Shown here piece after piece: positions 12,074-24,436 of a stretch of DNA of 64,000 nucleotides; position 1 is the first letter of the stretch, and each line of letters starts with the position of its first letter. The notes beneath the pieces are model-generated. The model was not told where the DNA came from and made no database searches. It was given only the letters and a program-made list of their open reading frames with translations. The DNA comes from Ehretia macrophylla (taxonomy: Eukaryota; Streptophyta; Magnoliopsida; Boraginales; Ehretiaceae). The stretch is taken from positions 6,535,501 to 6,599,500 of the forward strand of contig CM075768.1 in NCBI GenBank assembly GCA_037974665.1. Reading direction: 5' to 3'. Made by a program: the position numbers and the translations under genes.

Positions 12074-12876
12074 GCCCCTCCCTCCACCCCATAGTTATCG
12101 TCATGTCAAAATTGGTGTGCCAGGAGTCGTTAATCTTTCACCTACCAAAATGGACGACTTTATGCTTATAATATTTTATGAAGTTAATTTTTTATCACTT
12201 TTGATAATTATTTTATATTTTAAAAATTAATCTCAAAATATTTTATATTCTAAGTGAAAATTATTCTATTAGACCAAATACTCGATAACAACAACTTTTA
12301 TCTTTTATCCGTGCGTGTGTAGGAATGCATTCTTCATGTTAAGTTAAGCTTCAAAACTTCTGTTGTTTTTATCATTTCACTGTGATACATTATTTCATCT
12401 AAAGTGGAGCCTACAAATTGTGTCCGGCACGTCTCAAACTTTTTGGAGTGAATTCATCATCACGTTATGGAATAGCCAAAAGTTGCGTCAGGAATCATAT
12501 TATATTGTACCCACATGTTGTGGGCCTCCCAAAAATCAATTTTCTTTTAGAGTCAAATTTGTGGTGCCAAACTTAATTAAACAATTTTTTATTTTTATTT
12601 TTATTAAAGTCAAGTCAAATTTATAGTGCTAAATTTTGTTGAATATAACATTTCTGATTTATTATAGAACCACTTGACAGCAATCATGCATCTAGACCGT
12701 CAAACTTGACTAACACAACTGACTCATATATTCATGTTTTACCAAAGAAAAAAAAGAAAAAAAATATATATATATACATATATCTATACGATCATTACCT
12801 CAGGAATGCAAATAAAGCCTCAGCACACATTAACCAGGTACAACTTAGGCTTTCTATAACGTGATCAAAGATTACA
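12074..12876 (+). promoter_or_regulatory. upstream region and probable promoter of the BAHD gene
   Basis: No other gene lies between the MITE and the start codon. A TATA-like run at about 12764-12776 lies about 100 bases upstream of the ATG, which would give a 5' untranslated region of some 70-80 bases. Five TTGAC cores, the W-box core bound by WRKY factors, occur at 12609-12618 (two, reverse), 12674-12678, 12699-12703 (reverse) and 12706-12710. Whether they act is unknown, since such cores arise easily by chance in this base composition. Confidence 0.5.
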
Positions 12877-14169
12877 ATGGCCGACTCAAGGTTTGAGTTA
12901 CTTTCCAAAAAGTTGATCAAACCCTCGTCTCCAACACCACCTGAACACAGAGATTACAAGCTCTCTTTCATGGATCAGCTGATGACTAGCAAATACATGT
13001 CGGTTGCCTTATTCTATTCCAATGAAAGCGATGATGATCACCCTCAAGATCAAACATCTCTCCTTCTTGAGAAATCTTTGTCAGAAATTCTAACCTTGTA
13101 CTACCCTTTTGCCGGAAAACTATCAGACAATGTCTCCATCAACTGCAATGACATGGGAGTTACCTTTTTGGAAGCACGAATCAAGTGTCCAATGTCTGAT
13201 GTTCTTGAAGGAAGTTATGCCACTATCCAAAATACCATCTTTCCTAGTAGCTTACCTTGGAGTGATCCAGGCAAGGAGGATAGCTTGTTAGTGGTTCAAC
13301 TCACTCATTTCGATTGCGGAGGTAAATCACTCAGTCTTTGCATGTCACATAAGTTTTGCGATGTCTACACTTTGTGCAAATTTCTAAGTGACTGGGCTGC
13401 CACGGTTCGTCAATCAAGCGAAAAACCAAGTCCTCAATTTGTTGGAACTTCAATATTTCCACCTCCTCAAGAACCAATATCTTTACCTGTGTATGATGTT
13501 GCGAAACAACAATACATTGTCAAGAAGCTTAAGTTCGATGCTTCTCAATTAGATCATCTCAAGGCCACAGTTGCTGCTGAATCAGGCGTTGAAAACCCCA
13601 CAACGGTTGAAACTGTTGTAGCCCTTCTTTATAAATCCGCCATGACTGCGTTGTTGAAGGTAAAACCCCAGTCCTTTAAGCCATCTGTGATATGCCTCCC
13701 TCTAAATCTGCGCCCGCTCACAGTGCCACCACTTGAAGCAAATACAGTAGGGAATTTTGTTTGTATCCTCACTGTATTAGTTGCTGATGAGGGGGACATA
13801 AACTTACCTAAGCTGGTTGGCAAGCTAAGGCAGGCAAAACTACAAATCGAAGAGAAATACAGAGGGATGAAAGAGAATGAACTGGTTTCAACAGCTGTTG
13901 AAATAAAAGAAAGTTTTGTTCCCAGTGATATCTATCTCTACAATTATGTAAGCTTGTGCGATGTCCCTTTTGGCAATTTAGACTTTGGATGGGGAACACC
14001 AACCGTGTTGACTTCATCAGCTATACCATCCACGAGTTCTTTCATTCTGATGGATGATCACACTGGGAATGGAGTGGAAGTAATACTTGCCCTAGATGAA
14101 CAAGTCATGCCCGTATTTCAGAATGATAAAGATATCCTTGAATTTGCTTCTTTAGATCCAAATTTTTAG
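12877..14169 (+). CDS. BAHD acyltransferase, clade III type, intronless
   Basis: A complete 430-residue open frame; the family is usually 420-460 residues. BAHD enzymes move an acyl group from acyl-CoA to an alcohol or amine and are normally cytosolic. The catalytic HXXXD motif is intact as HKFCD (158-162). The structural DFGWG motif is intact (369-373). Other family landmarks are IKPSSPTP near residue 14, YYPFAGKL (75-82) and the PLNLRP block (275-280). The N-terminus and overall pattern resemble vinorine synthase and salutaridinol acetyltransferase, so an acetyl-type transfer to an alkaloid, terpenoid or other specialised alcohol is plausible, but the substrate cannot be read from sequence. 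No intron is needed, as in many clade III members. The start is well placed: ACAATGGC fits the plant context, and family homology begins within a few residues. There is no signal peptide or membrane segment. Transposons flank it and no pathway neighbour is visible. Confidence 0.95.
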   Translation: MADSRFELLSKKLIKPSSPTPPEHRDYKLSFMDQLMTSKYMSVALFYSNESDDDHPQDQTSLLLEKSLSEILTLYYPFAGKLSDNVSINCNDMGVTFLEARIKCPMSDVLEGSYATIQNTIFPSSLPWSDPGKEDSLLVVQLTHFDCGGKSLSLCMSHKFCDVYTLCKFLSDWAATVRQSSEKPSPQFVGTSIFPPPQEPISLPVYDVAKQQYIVKKLKFDASQLDHLKATVAAESGVENPTTVETVVALLYKSAMTALLKVKPQSFKPSVICLPLNLRPLTVPPLEANTVGNFVCILTVLVADEGDINLPKLVGKLRQAKLQIEEKYRGMKENELVSTAVEIKESFVPSDIYLYNYVSLCDVPFGNLDFGWGTPTVLTSSAIPSTSSFILMDDHTGNGVEVILALDEQVMPVFQNDKDILEFASLDPNF

Positions 14170-14430
14170 GCATACCAATTTCGACAGATGGAGGAGCCAT
14201 TAGAAGAAATGCAACACGATAGAAGAGTTTGTTCCGCCACTTAAAATGCTCAAATCTTCGGAAATAAATCGATGGCAATCATTTTACAATAAATTGCTCC
14301 ACTAACCAACGGTGGATCTCATTTCTTGGCTCAGTTGATTTAGGCCTATATGTTTGTGCTTCATGTGCTTGTTTATGTTCAACTTAATGTTCGTTTCCTT
14401 CCAAAAGAGAAAAATAAATAAATAAATAAA
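14170..14430 (+). terminator. 3' untranslated region and poly(A) signals of the BAHD gene
   Basis: After the TAG stop there are AATAAA signals near 14287 and overlapping copies in AATAAATAAATAAATAAA (14413-14430). These are suitable polyadenylation signals. The actual cleavage site is not determined. Confidence 0.55.
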
Positions 14431-14827
14431 GCCGCGGATCTCATTTATGTGTGTTGTATTGATCTATGAAGTGCTAAATAAATTATCTGCTACCACTAAT
14501 AATAGCGCGACAATCTGTCCTTGTCCACGTGACACCCATAAGTCTACCGTAATAGTTTCAATTTGATAAGCGAACTCTATCAATGTGTTGAACTTGATCA
14601 AAATCAAACCTAGATAGAACTTGATAAAAGAAAAAAAAAATTGTCTACTTAGATAATCGGACAATAAAGATAACACTGTAATACCTAAAATTTGAATATA
14701 ATCTAAGCGAAACAAATTATATATAGCTGTATTCTATCAACTATTATTAAAATTTGTTTACTTTTATAAATATTAATTAACACCTTATATGTAATATAGG
14801 TGTTTTTAGAATTATGTAATTTTTATT
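14431..14827. other. intergenic, nothing recognised
   Basis: AT-rich sequence between the BAHD 3' end and the MITE at 14831. No element or gene is supported. Confidence 0.5.
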
Positions 14828-14830
14828 TAA

Positions 14831-15078
14831 GGTTCTATTTGGCTTAATTGTAAAATTTTAGTTTTTGATTTGTAAAATTTTTAGCAGCTGAGTTTTGGTT
14901 AGAAGTGCTATTGAATAAAAGTCGTTGATTGTTTGGTCTATGTTGAGAAATGTTGAGTTTTTAAAAAAATTGAAAACAATGTTAGACTTTAAAAAATGGG
15001 TCAAACAAGTTAATTAGATTAAATTTTAAACTCACAAAAAATAATTTTGAGTGTCAAAAAATTAGGCCAAACAGAACC
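14831..15078. mobile_element. Tourist-like (PIF/Harbinger) MITE
   Basis: A 248-base element with terminal inverted repeats: GGTTCTATTTGGCTTAATT on the left and, read inward from the right, GGTTCTGTTTGGCCTAATT. It is flanked by TAA on both sides (14828-14830 and 15079-15081), the 3-base TAA/TTA target duplication of PIF/Harbinger MITEs. It has no coding capacity. Confidence 0.75.
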
Positions 15079-15081
15079 TAA

Positions 15082-15844
15082 ATCCTATTTTCGATTTGTG
15101 AACTCTAAGTTGGAATTGTATGATAAAAATATTATGTAATTAGTTAAAAGTGTAGTTTTCTTCTTCATGTGATGCGTAATGAGCAAAAAGAAATTGAATC
15201 GTCTTTCATAATATCTTAATGAATTTCTACATCAATGAAAATAAAATTACACAAGATTCTATGATTGTCCAGTTGGACAACAAAGTATAAAAAGTATGTT
15301 GTAAGTGCAATCTAGTGACGACATCCTCGCTCCACTCATGCTAAGTGGGCATAATCAAGTCATGGTGATAAAAATCGTCCACATCACTTGTCTGAATACT
15401 CACATAAAAGCAGTCACATGTGCCGAACTGCTATGAGGTATTGGGTAGTGCTGCATGTTAGTGATATATCCTAATTTTATATAGTTGGATGATCTACCAA
15501 TATTTTGATGTAAATTGTACATTATGCCAATACTGTTTATTAATCTAAATAGCCTTATGTGATATTCTTATTCTCCTCTTTTATCTATATAAATGAGTCT
15601 CTAATATTTGTTATTAAAAAAAGATGTATTTCAAAAGAATTTAGAATATGTTGGCATATTTCTTTTAGCAAGATAAATATTCAAAGTATTGGTAGTCCTC
15701 ATATGATCAGATCAAGACTTCTATAATCTATTACGGACTATCACATGTGTTATTACATTTAATTAATATGAGATGTCAATGATAAAGGATGGTGAACCAT
15801 ATTCTATAATAGCGTGAGATGCGATTAACAAACAGTTGGATGAT
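15082..15844. other. intergenic stretch with a possible short solo LTR
   Basis: No gene is seen. A segment at 15456-15633 starts TGTTAGTGATATATCC, holds a TATATAAATGAG box and ends TTTCA. It could be a small Copia solo LTR of about 178 bases, but no target duplication flanks it. The remainder is unrecognised AT-rich sequence. Confidence 0.35.
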
Positions 15845-17235
15845 TGTTAGTTGAACATATCACTGAATGTGACGTGAATAACAAATTACATAACGTTGGA
15901 TTAATAATTTGTTATTTGTTGTGATTGTGCATATAATCTTTTGACTTGAAACATTACGACTGTCATATGTATTTGGGGTTTAATACTTGCCGTTGGACAA
16001 TGTTTGTCTTCGTTAATCAGATAAGATACGACCTCTTGTAGTTTTATTCTTCCGGTATAGTGATTGACAGTTAGTTGTAAAGAGATGATCCATTATCCTT
16101 CGAAGTGAGGCGATGTCTATGCGATCTTAGTTTGGTTGTTGAATGATAAAGTTTTTGGCCAGGCATGAATGATGGAAATGACTTTTTTCTATGGGTGTCA
16201 TATCTCATTCCACCATTTGGATCTATGCATAGTATCGAGTTTATGAACTTAATCATATCATGGTTCTTACTCAGTCGGAAAAAATTAATAGAAGGATTGA
16301 ATTACACGGTAATTCGTGACTATAAATAGGTTCACTTGAATTGGACTTCATTGCCCTATAAATTGCTTTGATATGTTGCTAGATATCACTCAAGACCCTG
16401 AGAATATTTTGAGAATGAGGAAGGCATTCTCAAAATAGACTAAAAGATTTTAATGGTCTCTCATTGCTATGTGGCAGTGAATCTAAAACGTCACACACAA
16501 TAAAGCATAGTGAATGCTTTTCTATTGAACTTGTATCTTGTTTCTCTTGAATTGTTAAGGCGTTAACAATTGGATAATTAACCATTAAAGAGTTAATGAA
16601 GCTGATGTGTAATTATTGTTAATTGTAGGGGCCAATGTATAAATATAAAAAGTTATTTTTATAATTTAAAGTAATGGTGATTAGCTTAATTATGTATTTG
16701 CACAATTTGAAAGATTAACTAATTATATGTATACAAGTGTGCATATATATAATTAATCTTCCAAAATAAAGATTCCTAATGCTTGGAGGAGAATTGGCCA
16801 CATCAACTACTTAATGACTAAGTTATGCACATGTGGTCTACAATGCATAAGACATATATTATGCAATTTTGAATTGGCAAAAATATATATATGATCTGTA
16901 TGTATATATGAGATAAAAATATCTCACTTAGCTTCTCGAGTAAACTTTGTACATCATACAAACGGGCAAGAGAAAAACAAAACAAGAACACTTCTCTACC
17001 TACCAAGATGGTTCGAGCATGAGAAGAAAAATAGAGAGAAAAACTTGTTTTTCTCTTCTAACCTTACAAGTTCAAATTTCTTCATGGATGAAGCTATCAC
17101 AACTATCGTAGAAGATCATGGAGGCTATTCTTTTACTTGTGTGGACAAACTAGACATCTTGCACTTGTAAGAGAACCGGTCTTGCATCTTGTGAACAACG
17201 CTTGGTCTACAAGAGGTATATGCAAGATTTAACTC

Positions 17236-17317
<82 letters not shown>

Positions 17318-17468
17318 TATATATTGGGTTTATTATGTTGATTACATAACATCAAGTTTAGGGTTTTGTTTACATATACCTGTAATGTAAAACAAAAAAT
17401 TGAATTTCTAGTCTTGCTTCCACTTAGATTATGAGCATGATTATGGCTAAACCCTATGAGATCCTTCA
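15845..17468 (+). repeat. 5' LTR of the nested-host Copia element
   Basis: It starts TGTTAGTTGAAC and ends GATCCTTCA, two bases before the primer site. It pairs with 40877-42504 along its whole length. A (TA) microsatellite at 17241-17315 is greatly expanded relative to the other LTR. Confidence 0.9.
17241..17315. repeat. (TA)n microsatellite, about 37 units
   Basis: A pure TA run. The matching place in the 3' LTR (about 42343) has only a few TA units, so it expanded after insertion. Confidence 0.97.
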
Positions 17469-17470
17469 AG

Positions 17471-17482
17471 TGGTATCAGAGC
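17471..17482 (+). other. primer-binding site of the Copia element
   Basis: TGGTATCAGAGC, complementary to the initiator Met-tRNA 3' end, lies two bases after the 5' LTR. Confidence 0.92.
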
Positions 17483-17735
17483 GGGTGCTTGATGTTTATG
17501 TAGTCACATAAAGATTTATTCATGCTTCTAATGTTTGAATGTTGTAGGATTTGGGTATGCTTCAAAATACGCATGGATGATGAATATTTTGTTTTCTAGG
17601 GTGATTTTAGAGTGTTTGTAAATCTTGGTTAATTTAATAAATGTTATGAACTTATGTAGATTTGTATGTATGACATGATCTAGCTTAAGGAGAACATATA
17701 AAGCTAGTGATTAAATCGTTACTGGACTACCATTC
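17483..17735 (+). mobile_element. Copia leader, left part
   Basis: Non-coding leader of the Copia element up to the point where the gag-only element inserted. It resumes at 24437. Confidence 0.7.
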
Positions 17736-19985
17736 TGTGAGACCCCGTACCAAGCCAGTACAGAGCCCATATACAATTTATAGCATTTCATGTATTTTGC
17801 ATCATTTAATATGCATTTATATTGATTGATATGCATTTACATCATTTTATGTGCACATGCCTCGTTAGCGTGCATTTAAATTTAATTATGTGTCCTTTAG
17901 AAATTTAGGTAACGTAGATAATAATTAAATCATTTTATATGCATTTAACGTGTTTTATATGCTGTTAAATAAGTTTATGTATGTTTATCTCGATTTACAT
18001 GCTTATCATCGTTTAACATGCAGTCGAATATTTTAGAAGTCGTAGGAAATTAATTAACACTATGGAACTAATATTAGTAACTAGATAATTAGGAATTGAC
18101 CAAAATGACAAACTAGTAATACGCAAGCAAGTTCAAGAGCACTCTTGTCCTATAGCAAAATAACAAAATATCCTAACACTATTTGGTCTCATCCAAGTCA
18201 AAACACACAAACACACACTCACCCACTCAACATACATTACACCACATATACACACAAAAACACTACACACACCACACGATTCAGCCAAGGAAGAGGAAGA
18301 AAGAAGAGAAAGAAGGAGGGGAGAAGGAAGAAGAAGAAGAGGGAGAAAAGTTAAGCCATCCCCAAGCATCTTCAAGCTTTCTTGAGCTTTTCTTGCATCC
18401 TACAACATTTTCTTGCATATCAAACTCTTGGCTAAGGTGAGGGAAGTTTTATAAATGTGTTACAAAGGCATATTATGCTTGATTGATGAGTTTTAATTAT
18501 GTATTGAACATGATATTGGTTATGAATATGTTTGATAATGAATATGTATGGATCTATTGCAAGGTTTGAGGCTTATCTCGTATATTGAACTAGGGCTTGA
18601 TCTAACGGGTTGAAATTTATGAGTTGTGTGGTGATTCTTGCTTGAATAGAGCTAGGTCAACTTTTGGGTAAGGTAGGAATTGGAAGCCAAACACATTGAT
18701 GCTTAGTAGGTGCTCTTGGTGTTTTTGAGGTTTTTGAGAGTTCTTGAAGTGTTCTTGGGTTGTTGTTTGGTTTGAGAATGTTATGGTGTTGTTCTTGAGC
18801 TTAAGAATGTTGCCTAGAAGACCTTTTTGAGTGTGCAAAAGGTTTGGATGAGTTTGAGCCAAGATAGCAAGCAAAAGAGCAAAAATGCCATGTTTTCGTG
18901 TTCTCGGACCTCCATCCGGAAGAGTGGAACTGGTCGAGTAACTCAACTAGATTTACTCGTTCGGATGCTCACTGCCACTTATTCAGAAGATTTACCTCCT
19001 AAGTTAGATTAATTGGAGTTTGGGAAAGTAGGAAAATTTACCTCCTAACTTAGGCTAATGCAAAAGGGTTGAGGATGCTTCATAGTTTCGTTCGTGCTTG
19101 CATTTTATTGTTGTTTTGAGTTGTTTTAAGGTATCCTTACACCCTCCTTTGGTATATGGTATGTTGAGTCTTCTATATGGTATTAATATGATCAACCATG
19201 ATGATTTCATTATCATGATTGGTGTATAAGGTTATGATATTGATAAAGATGATTTGACAAGAAGTTCTGAGACTGGCCATCTCCAACAGAGTTCCTGATA
19301 TTGTATCATTTGATCTACTCTCATTTGGTACAACCCTCGAAGAGTAGAATTGATTGCCTTGTATCAAGTTGAATATGCTCTCATTATACTTGTTGTTCTT
19401 GCTATTTATGTTGTTCTTCTCGTATATGCATTGCACAATTTGAAAGAAGTTTGCAAAAAGATAAAAACCTTTGCGAAAATTCTTCATTGTTTACCTCATC
19501 ACTGAGCTATATGCGAGGATCTAGCTCACCCCTCTTTTGATCAATTACAGGTGAGGTTTAGCTGAGCAAGCTCCCATGTGGTTGCAAGCTTCATTGGTGC
19601 GATGATTTGGATTCTTGTTTATGTGATCTTCATGCGTGCTTGTGAAGATATACTCCTTGTTGTAATAAGCATGATTTTGTATGATTGAACTAATTAATTT
19701 ATAGAAATATTCTTTTAGTCAACTAGATACCTAGTTAAGTTGATTACTCTACTTAGTAGACCTAGGTTTGAAATGTTGATAGGTGGACTCGGGTATTGTA
19801 ACACGTAACAGGGTGTTGAAAACCTTTAAGGCTGATGTTTTTGGGAGAATGTTGGAAGTTTTTTGGAACTTCTTGTGGAATTTGTATTTGTTCAGGTTTC
19901 TACTTTCAAGTCTTGCAAGGGATTAAGCATTGATACGTCACGTTTTGGCCTTAACCTAGTAGTAGATCGGGGTCGGGGCATGACA
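17736..19985 (+). repeat. 5' LTR of the gag-only element
   Basis: It contains a CA-rich then GA-rich low-complexity leader (about 18195-18350), a donor-like AAGGTGAGGG (GT at 18437-18438), a 7-bp perfect hairpin (19503-19528) and an acceptor-like CAGG (19548-19551). These landmarks come in the same order in the other gypsy-type LTRs of the window. Confidence 0.87.
19503..19528 (+). other. LTR hairpin, gag-only element
   Basis: TGAGCTA and TAGCTCA pair perfectly around a 12-base loop, 20 bases before the CAGG site. The copy in the other LTR is at 23954-23979. Confidence 0.75.
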
Positions 19986-21646
19986 CCTATTTAAGTAGTA
20001 TTGGAGCTAGCTTTGGTTAATGTAGAGCTAGCCTTGGTTAATGTAGTTCGGGTTTCGAATGAATGTCCCTCGGTAGATGTCTTGATGTGAATTGTCCTGT
20101 AAGGTATGTGCGCATGTATTATGTGTTAAGTGAATCAAATGTGAACAATGTGTTTTATGCGATCAACATGCCTATGTGATTTATGAATACTGTATGTTTA
20201 AGTGTTCAATATGTTACAATTGTTTCTTATAAGCTAGATTGTACATTAGGTGATCATGTCGTATTATACAAACCTTATGCATTAAGTTATAATTGTTTCT
20301 CATGTAATATAAAATCATACATTTATACCATATTATGGGGGGTGCCTTTTATGGTGAAGTAGAATGGCTGGAAGAACTCTTGCAATCGTGGGAAAACTCC
20401 GGAGAAATAAATTCATGGCTTTTAAGCAAGGGGAATTAACTGTTGCACAATATGAAGCCCGATTTAATCAACTATCACACAATGCTACGGGGATGATACA
20501 AACTACCGAAAAGATGATCCAAAGGTTTATTCAAGGATTGAGGCCGGAGATTTGGGACAACTTGGCTCTTTTACAGTTTTCCACTTATGGTGAAGCTCTT
20601 TTCGTAGCAACAATAACAGAGAAAGGAAAGAAGGATGAAGTGTCAGGGTCAAGACGATCGAGTCAAGCTCAGAAACAAGTTGGACCACCTGCTAAGAGTG
20701 ATTTAGTTACCTCTACAACTCAGGCCCTCTTAGAAGGGAAGTGTAAGGGCAGTGGTAGTGATCAACATAAAGCTAAGCAATGCCCAAAACGGAGGAAGAC
20801 ACAATGACAGACTACCAGCGAGAGTATCTAGATTAGACCACGCGTTATACAACCACAACAGAAGAATCCAGTTGCCACTAAATTACAGCCTAATACCACA
20901 GTCATCGCTCAACCTGTTACATGTAGTCATTGCAATAAAAAGGGGCATATTGAAGTTCAATGTTGGAGGAAGTCTGGAAGATGCTTGAGATGTGGAGGTG
21001 AGAACCATCTAGTTAAGGAATATCCTAAATGGCAGGGAAAACATGCCCAGATTGAGGGCAACAGCCATAGTTGAAGGTAAACTATATTTATAAACCTATA
21101 AGTTAAAATCTTGATTGACCTCAGTGTTATCTGTCATTTATGTATGTGTTCTTCGGGATTAGCATATTCATATGCAAGTAGGAAGTTTCTTTACCTAATG
21201 GAAGTCCATATGTGCATGATGCTAAGTTAGTGAATGAGTAGTCTGTGAAGTTGGGACATGAGGAATTCTGATTGAGGATTAAAGAGTTGTCGATGCCTCG
21301 TTTTACCATCTGCCTAAGATTGTATAATTATTGGGGCATGGCTTGATTTGTGAAGTATCTTGTGGGATTCATGTTGATCGAAATATAGAAGTGTCACCCT
21401 ATCACGAGGTAGTGATTGATGGGATTCTCATTTGGTACTTTTATTTGGGGATTATTCATTAGTATTCTTCCACGGCGATCATTTGAATTTGGATAAGCAG
21501 TGATGCATTCACGGTTGTTTGGCTAGTCTTTATGGAACTAGCTTATTATTCGTTTGGTTGGGATTTTTAGGTTGCTTTCAGCATTCGAGATAGTTGAAGA
21601 ATAAAGAAGGAATTGCGAGGGCGCAATTCTATTAAGGAGGGGGGGA
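19986..21646 (+). mobile_element. interior of the gag-only element: gag relic
   Basis: About 20360-20800 reads as a retrotransposon gag domain: [15 protein letters not shown] closely parallels [18 protein letters not shown] of the Tekay element at 61.4 kb. Two zinc knuckles of the CX2CX4HX4C kind follow (about 20920-21030), then faint protease-like text to about 21200. No reverse transcriptase or integrase is present. Just before the LTR, GGAATTGCGAGGGCGCAATT and a TAA lie against the purine tract, matching the pol end of the Tekay element. Confidence 0.8.
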
Positions 21647-24436
21647 TGTGAGACCCCGTACCGAGCCAATATAGAGCCCATATACAATTTATAGCATTTC
21701 ATGTATTTTGTATCATTTAATATGCATTTATATTGATTGAAATGCATTTACATCGTTTTATGTGCACATGCCTCGTTTAGCGTGCATTTAAATTTAATTA
21801 TGTGTCCTTTAGAAATTTAGGTAACGTAGATAATAATTAAATCATTTTATATGCTATTAAATAGGTTTATGTATGTTTATCTCGATTTACATGCATATCA
21901 TCGTTTAACGTGCAATCGAATATTGTAAAAGTCGTAGAAAATTAATTAACACTATGGAGCTAATTTTAGTAACTAGATAGTTAGGAATTGACCAAAATGG
22001 CAAACTAGTAATATGCAAGCAAGTTCAAGCGCACTCTTGTCCTAAAGGAAGATAACAAAACATGCTAACACTATTTGGTCTCATCCAAGTTAAAACACAT
22101 AAACACACACCAATACACACTCTCCCACTTAACACACATTACACCACATACACACACAAAAACACTACACACACACCACACAATTCAGCCAAGGAAGAGG
22201 AAGAAAGAAGAGAAAGAAGGAGGGGAGAAGGAAGAAGAAGAAGAGGGAGAGAAGTTAAGCCATCCCCAAGCATCTTCAAGCCTTTCTTGAGCTTTTATTG
22301 CATCCTACAACATTTTCTTGCATACCAAACTATAGGCTAAGTTGAGGGAAGTTTTATAAATGTATTACAAAGGCATATTATGCTGGATTGATGAGTTTTA
22401 GTTATGTATTGAACATGATATTGGTTATGAATATGTTTGATAATGAATATGTGTGGATCTATTACAAGGTTTTAGGCTTATCTTGTATATTGAACTAGGG
22501 CTTGATCTAACGGGTTGTAATTTATAAGTTGTGTGGTGATTCTTGCTTGAATAGAGCTAGGTTAACTTGTGGGTAAGGTAGGAATTGGAAGCCAAGCACA
22601 TTGATGCTTAGTAGGTGCTCTTGGTGTTCTTGAGGTTTTTGAGAATTCTTGAAGTGTTCTTGGGTTGTTGTTTGATTTGAGAATGTTATGGTGTTGTTCT
22701 TGAGCTTAAGAATGTTGCTTAGAAGATCTCTTTGAGTATGCAAAAGGTTTGGATGAGTTGGAGGCAAGATAGCAAGCAAAAGAGCAAAAAAGCAATGTTT
22801 TCGTGTTCTCAGACCTCCATCCGGAAGAGTGGATCCGGTCGAGTTACTCAGCCAGATTTACTCGTCCTGATGCTCACTACCACTCATTCGGAAGAGTGGA
22901 TCGGGTCGAGTTATTCAACCGGATTTAAGATTTTTGACATATTTGTGTAGTAATTTTCCGGAGGCCATATCTCACTCAATTCAACTCCAAATTGAGTTCT
23001 GTTTGATTCTAGAGTTATCTAAATTTGATAAGCTTAGACTCTAGACTAAATCAGATTAATTGGAGTTTGGGAAAGTATGAAAATTTGCCTCCTAAGTTAG
23101 GCTAATGCAAAAGGGTTGAGGATGCTTCATAGTTTCGTTCGTGCTTGCCTTTTATTGTTGTTTTGAGTTATTTTAAGGTATACTTACACCCTCCTTTGGT
23201 ATATGGCTATGTTGAGTCTTCTATATGGTATTAATATGATCAACCATGATCCATGATGAGTATTAGTTTCATGATTATCTGAACAATGCACATAAATCTA
23301 CATGTTTGATTGAGGTCATTATATGGTTGTACACTTGCTTGATAAAGTAACTTTCCTCGTTGACCTTCACTTGTAATTTTATATGTTATATGAACTCTAT
23401 TTGGATCATGATTATGCTATTATGTTTTTTATTACTGTTACTAACCGGTGGCAACCTACCTCGTTGCTACCGATCCTGTTTGTTATTTTGAATTCCTCTC
23501 TCATTTAGGTTGTCACCGGGAGAGATGAAAGTTATATATTTGACACAATTAAGCAATCTAATGGACCCCATGGTAGAAGTTCCTGTATCACCTGGGCGGC
23601 ATTGGGCTTGCCAGTATGAACGTGCTACCATGGCCTTTGTTTGGGTGTATCCGAATTTTTCTATCATGATTGGTGTATGGGGTTATGATATTGATAAAGT
23701 TGATTTGACAAGAAGTTCTAAGACTGGCCATCTCCAGCAGAGTTCCTGATATTGTATCCTCTGATCGACTCTCATTTATTACAACCCTCGAAAAGTAGAA
23801 TTGATTGCCTTGTATCAAGTTGAATATGATCTCGTTATACTTGTTGTTCTAGTTATTTATGTTGTTCTTCTCGTATATGCATTGCACGATTTGAAAAGAG
23901 TTTGCGAAAAGATAAAAACCTTTGCTAAAATTCTTCATTGTTTACCTCCTCACTGAGCTATATGCGAGGATCTAGCTTACCCCTCTTTTGATCAATTGCA
24001 GGTGAGGTTTAGCTGAGCAAGCTCCCATGTGGTTGCAAGCTTCATTGGTGCGATGATTTGGATTCCTGTTTATGTGATCTTCATGCGTGCTTGTGAAAAT
24101 ATACTCCTTTTTGTAATAAGCATGATTTTGTATGATTGAACTATTTAATTTATTGTAATATTCTTTTAGTCTACTAGATACCTAGGTAAGTTGATTACTC
24201 TACTTAGTAGACCTAGGTTTGGAATGTTGACAGGTGGACTCGGGTATTGTAACACGTAATAGGGTGTTGAAAACCTTTAAGGTCATTGTTTTTGGGAGAA
24301 TTTTGGAAGTCTTTTGGAACTTCTTGTGGAATTTATATTTGTTTAGGTTTCTACTTTCAAGTCTTGCAGGGGATTAAACATTGACACGTCATGTTTCGGC
24401 CTTAACCTAGCAATGGATCGGGGTCGGGGCATGACA
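21647..24436 (+). repeat. 3' LTR of the gag-only element
   Basis: Pairs with 17736-19985. It contains a short internal duplication around CGGAAGAGTGGATC (about 22822-22863 and 22891-22927) and the same hairpin at 23954-23979, where one pair has become a G-U wobble. Confidence 0.87.

Larger units (their letters stand above)
17736..24436 (+). mobile_element. gag-only (TR-GAG-type) gypsy element inserted in Copia
   Basis: Both LTRs start TGTGAGACCCCGTACC and end CGGGGCATGACA: 17736-19985 and 21647-24436. The interior is only about 1.66 kb and holds a Ty3/gypsy gag relic with zinc knuckles but no pol. That composition fits the published TR-GAG class of non-autonomous plant elements. The flanks CATTC (17731-17735) and CAGTC (24437-24441) look like a target duplication with one difference. 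The gag part is broken. A purine tract precedes the 3' LTR (21631-21646). The degenerate primer site TAGTATTGGAGC at 19996 agrees with considerable age. LTR length differs mainly by a block of some 470 bases present only in the right copy. Confidence 0.86.

Noticed and set aside
13629-14017. Minus-strand frames opposite the BAHD gene
   Set aside because: They are shadows of the real coding frame on the other strand and show no homology.
15456-15633. A firm call of a small solo Copia LTR
   Set aside because: Start, TATA-like box and end are plausible, but there is no target duplication and no second copy in the window, so it stays a remark only.
17202-17390. An open frame of alternating Ile and Tyr
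   Set aside because: It is only the translated TA microsatellite in a Copia LTR.
18195-18350. The CA-rich and GA-rich tracts of the gag-only LTRs as telomeric or centromeric satellite
   Set aside because: They occur once per LTR at the expected leader position and are low-complexity parts of that element, not arrays.
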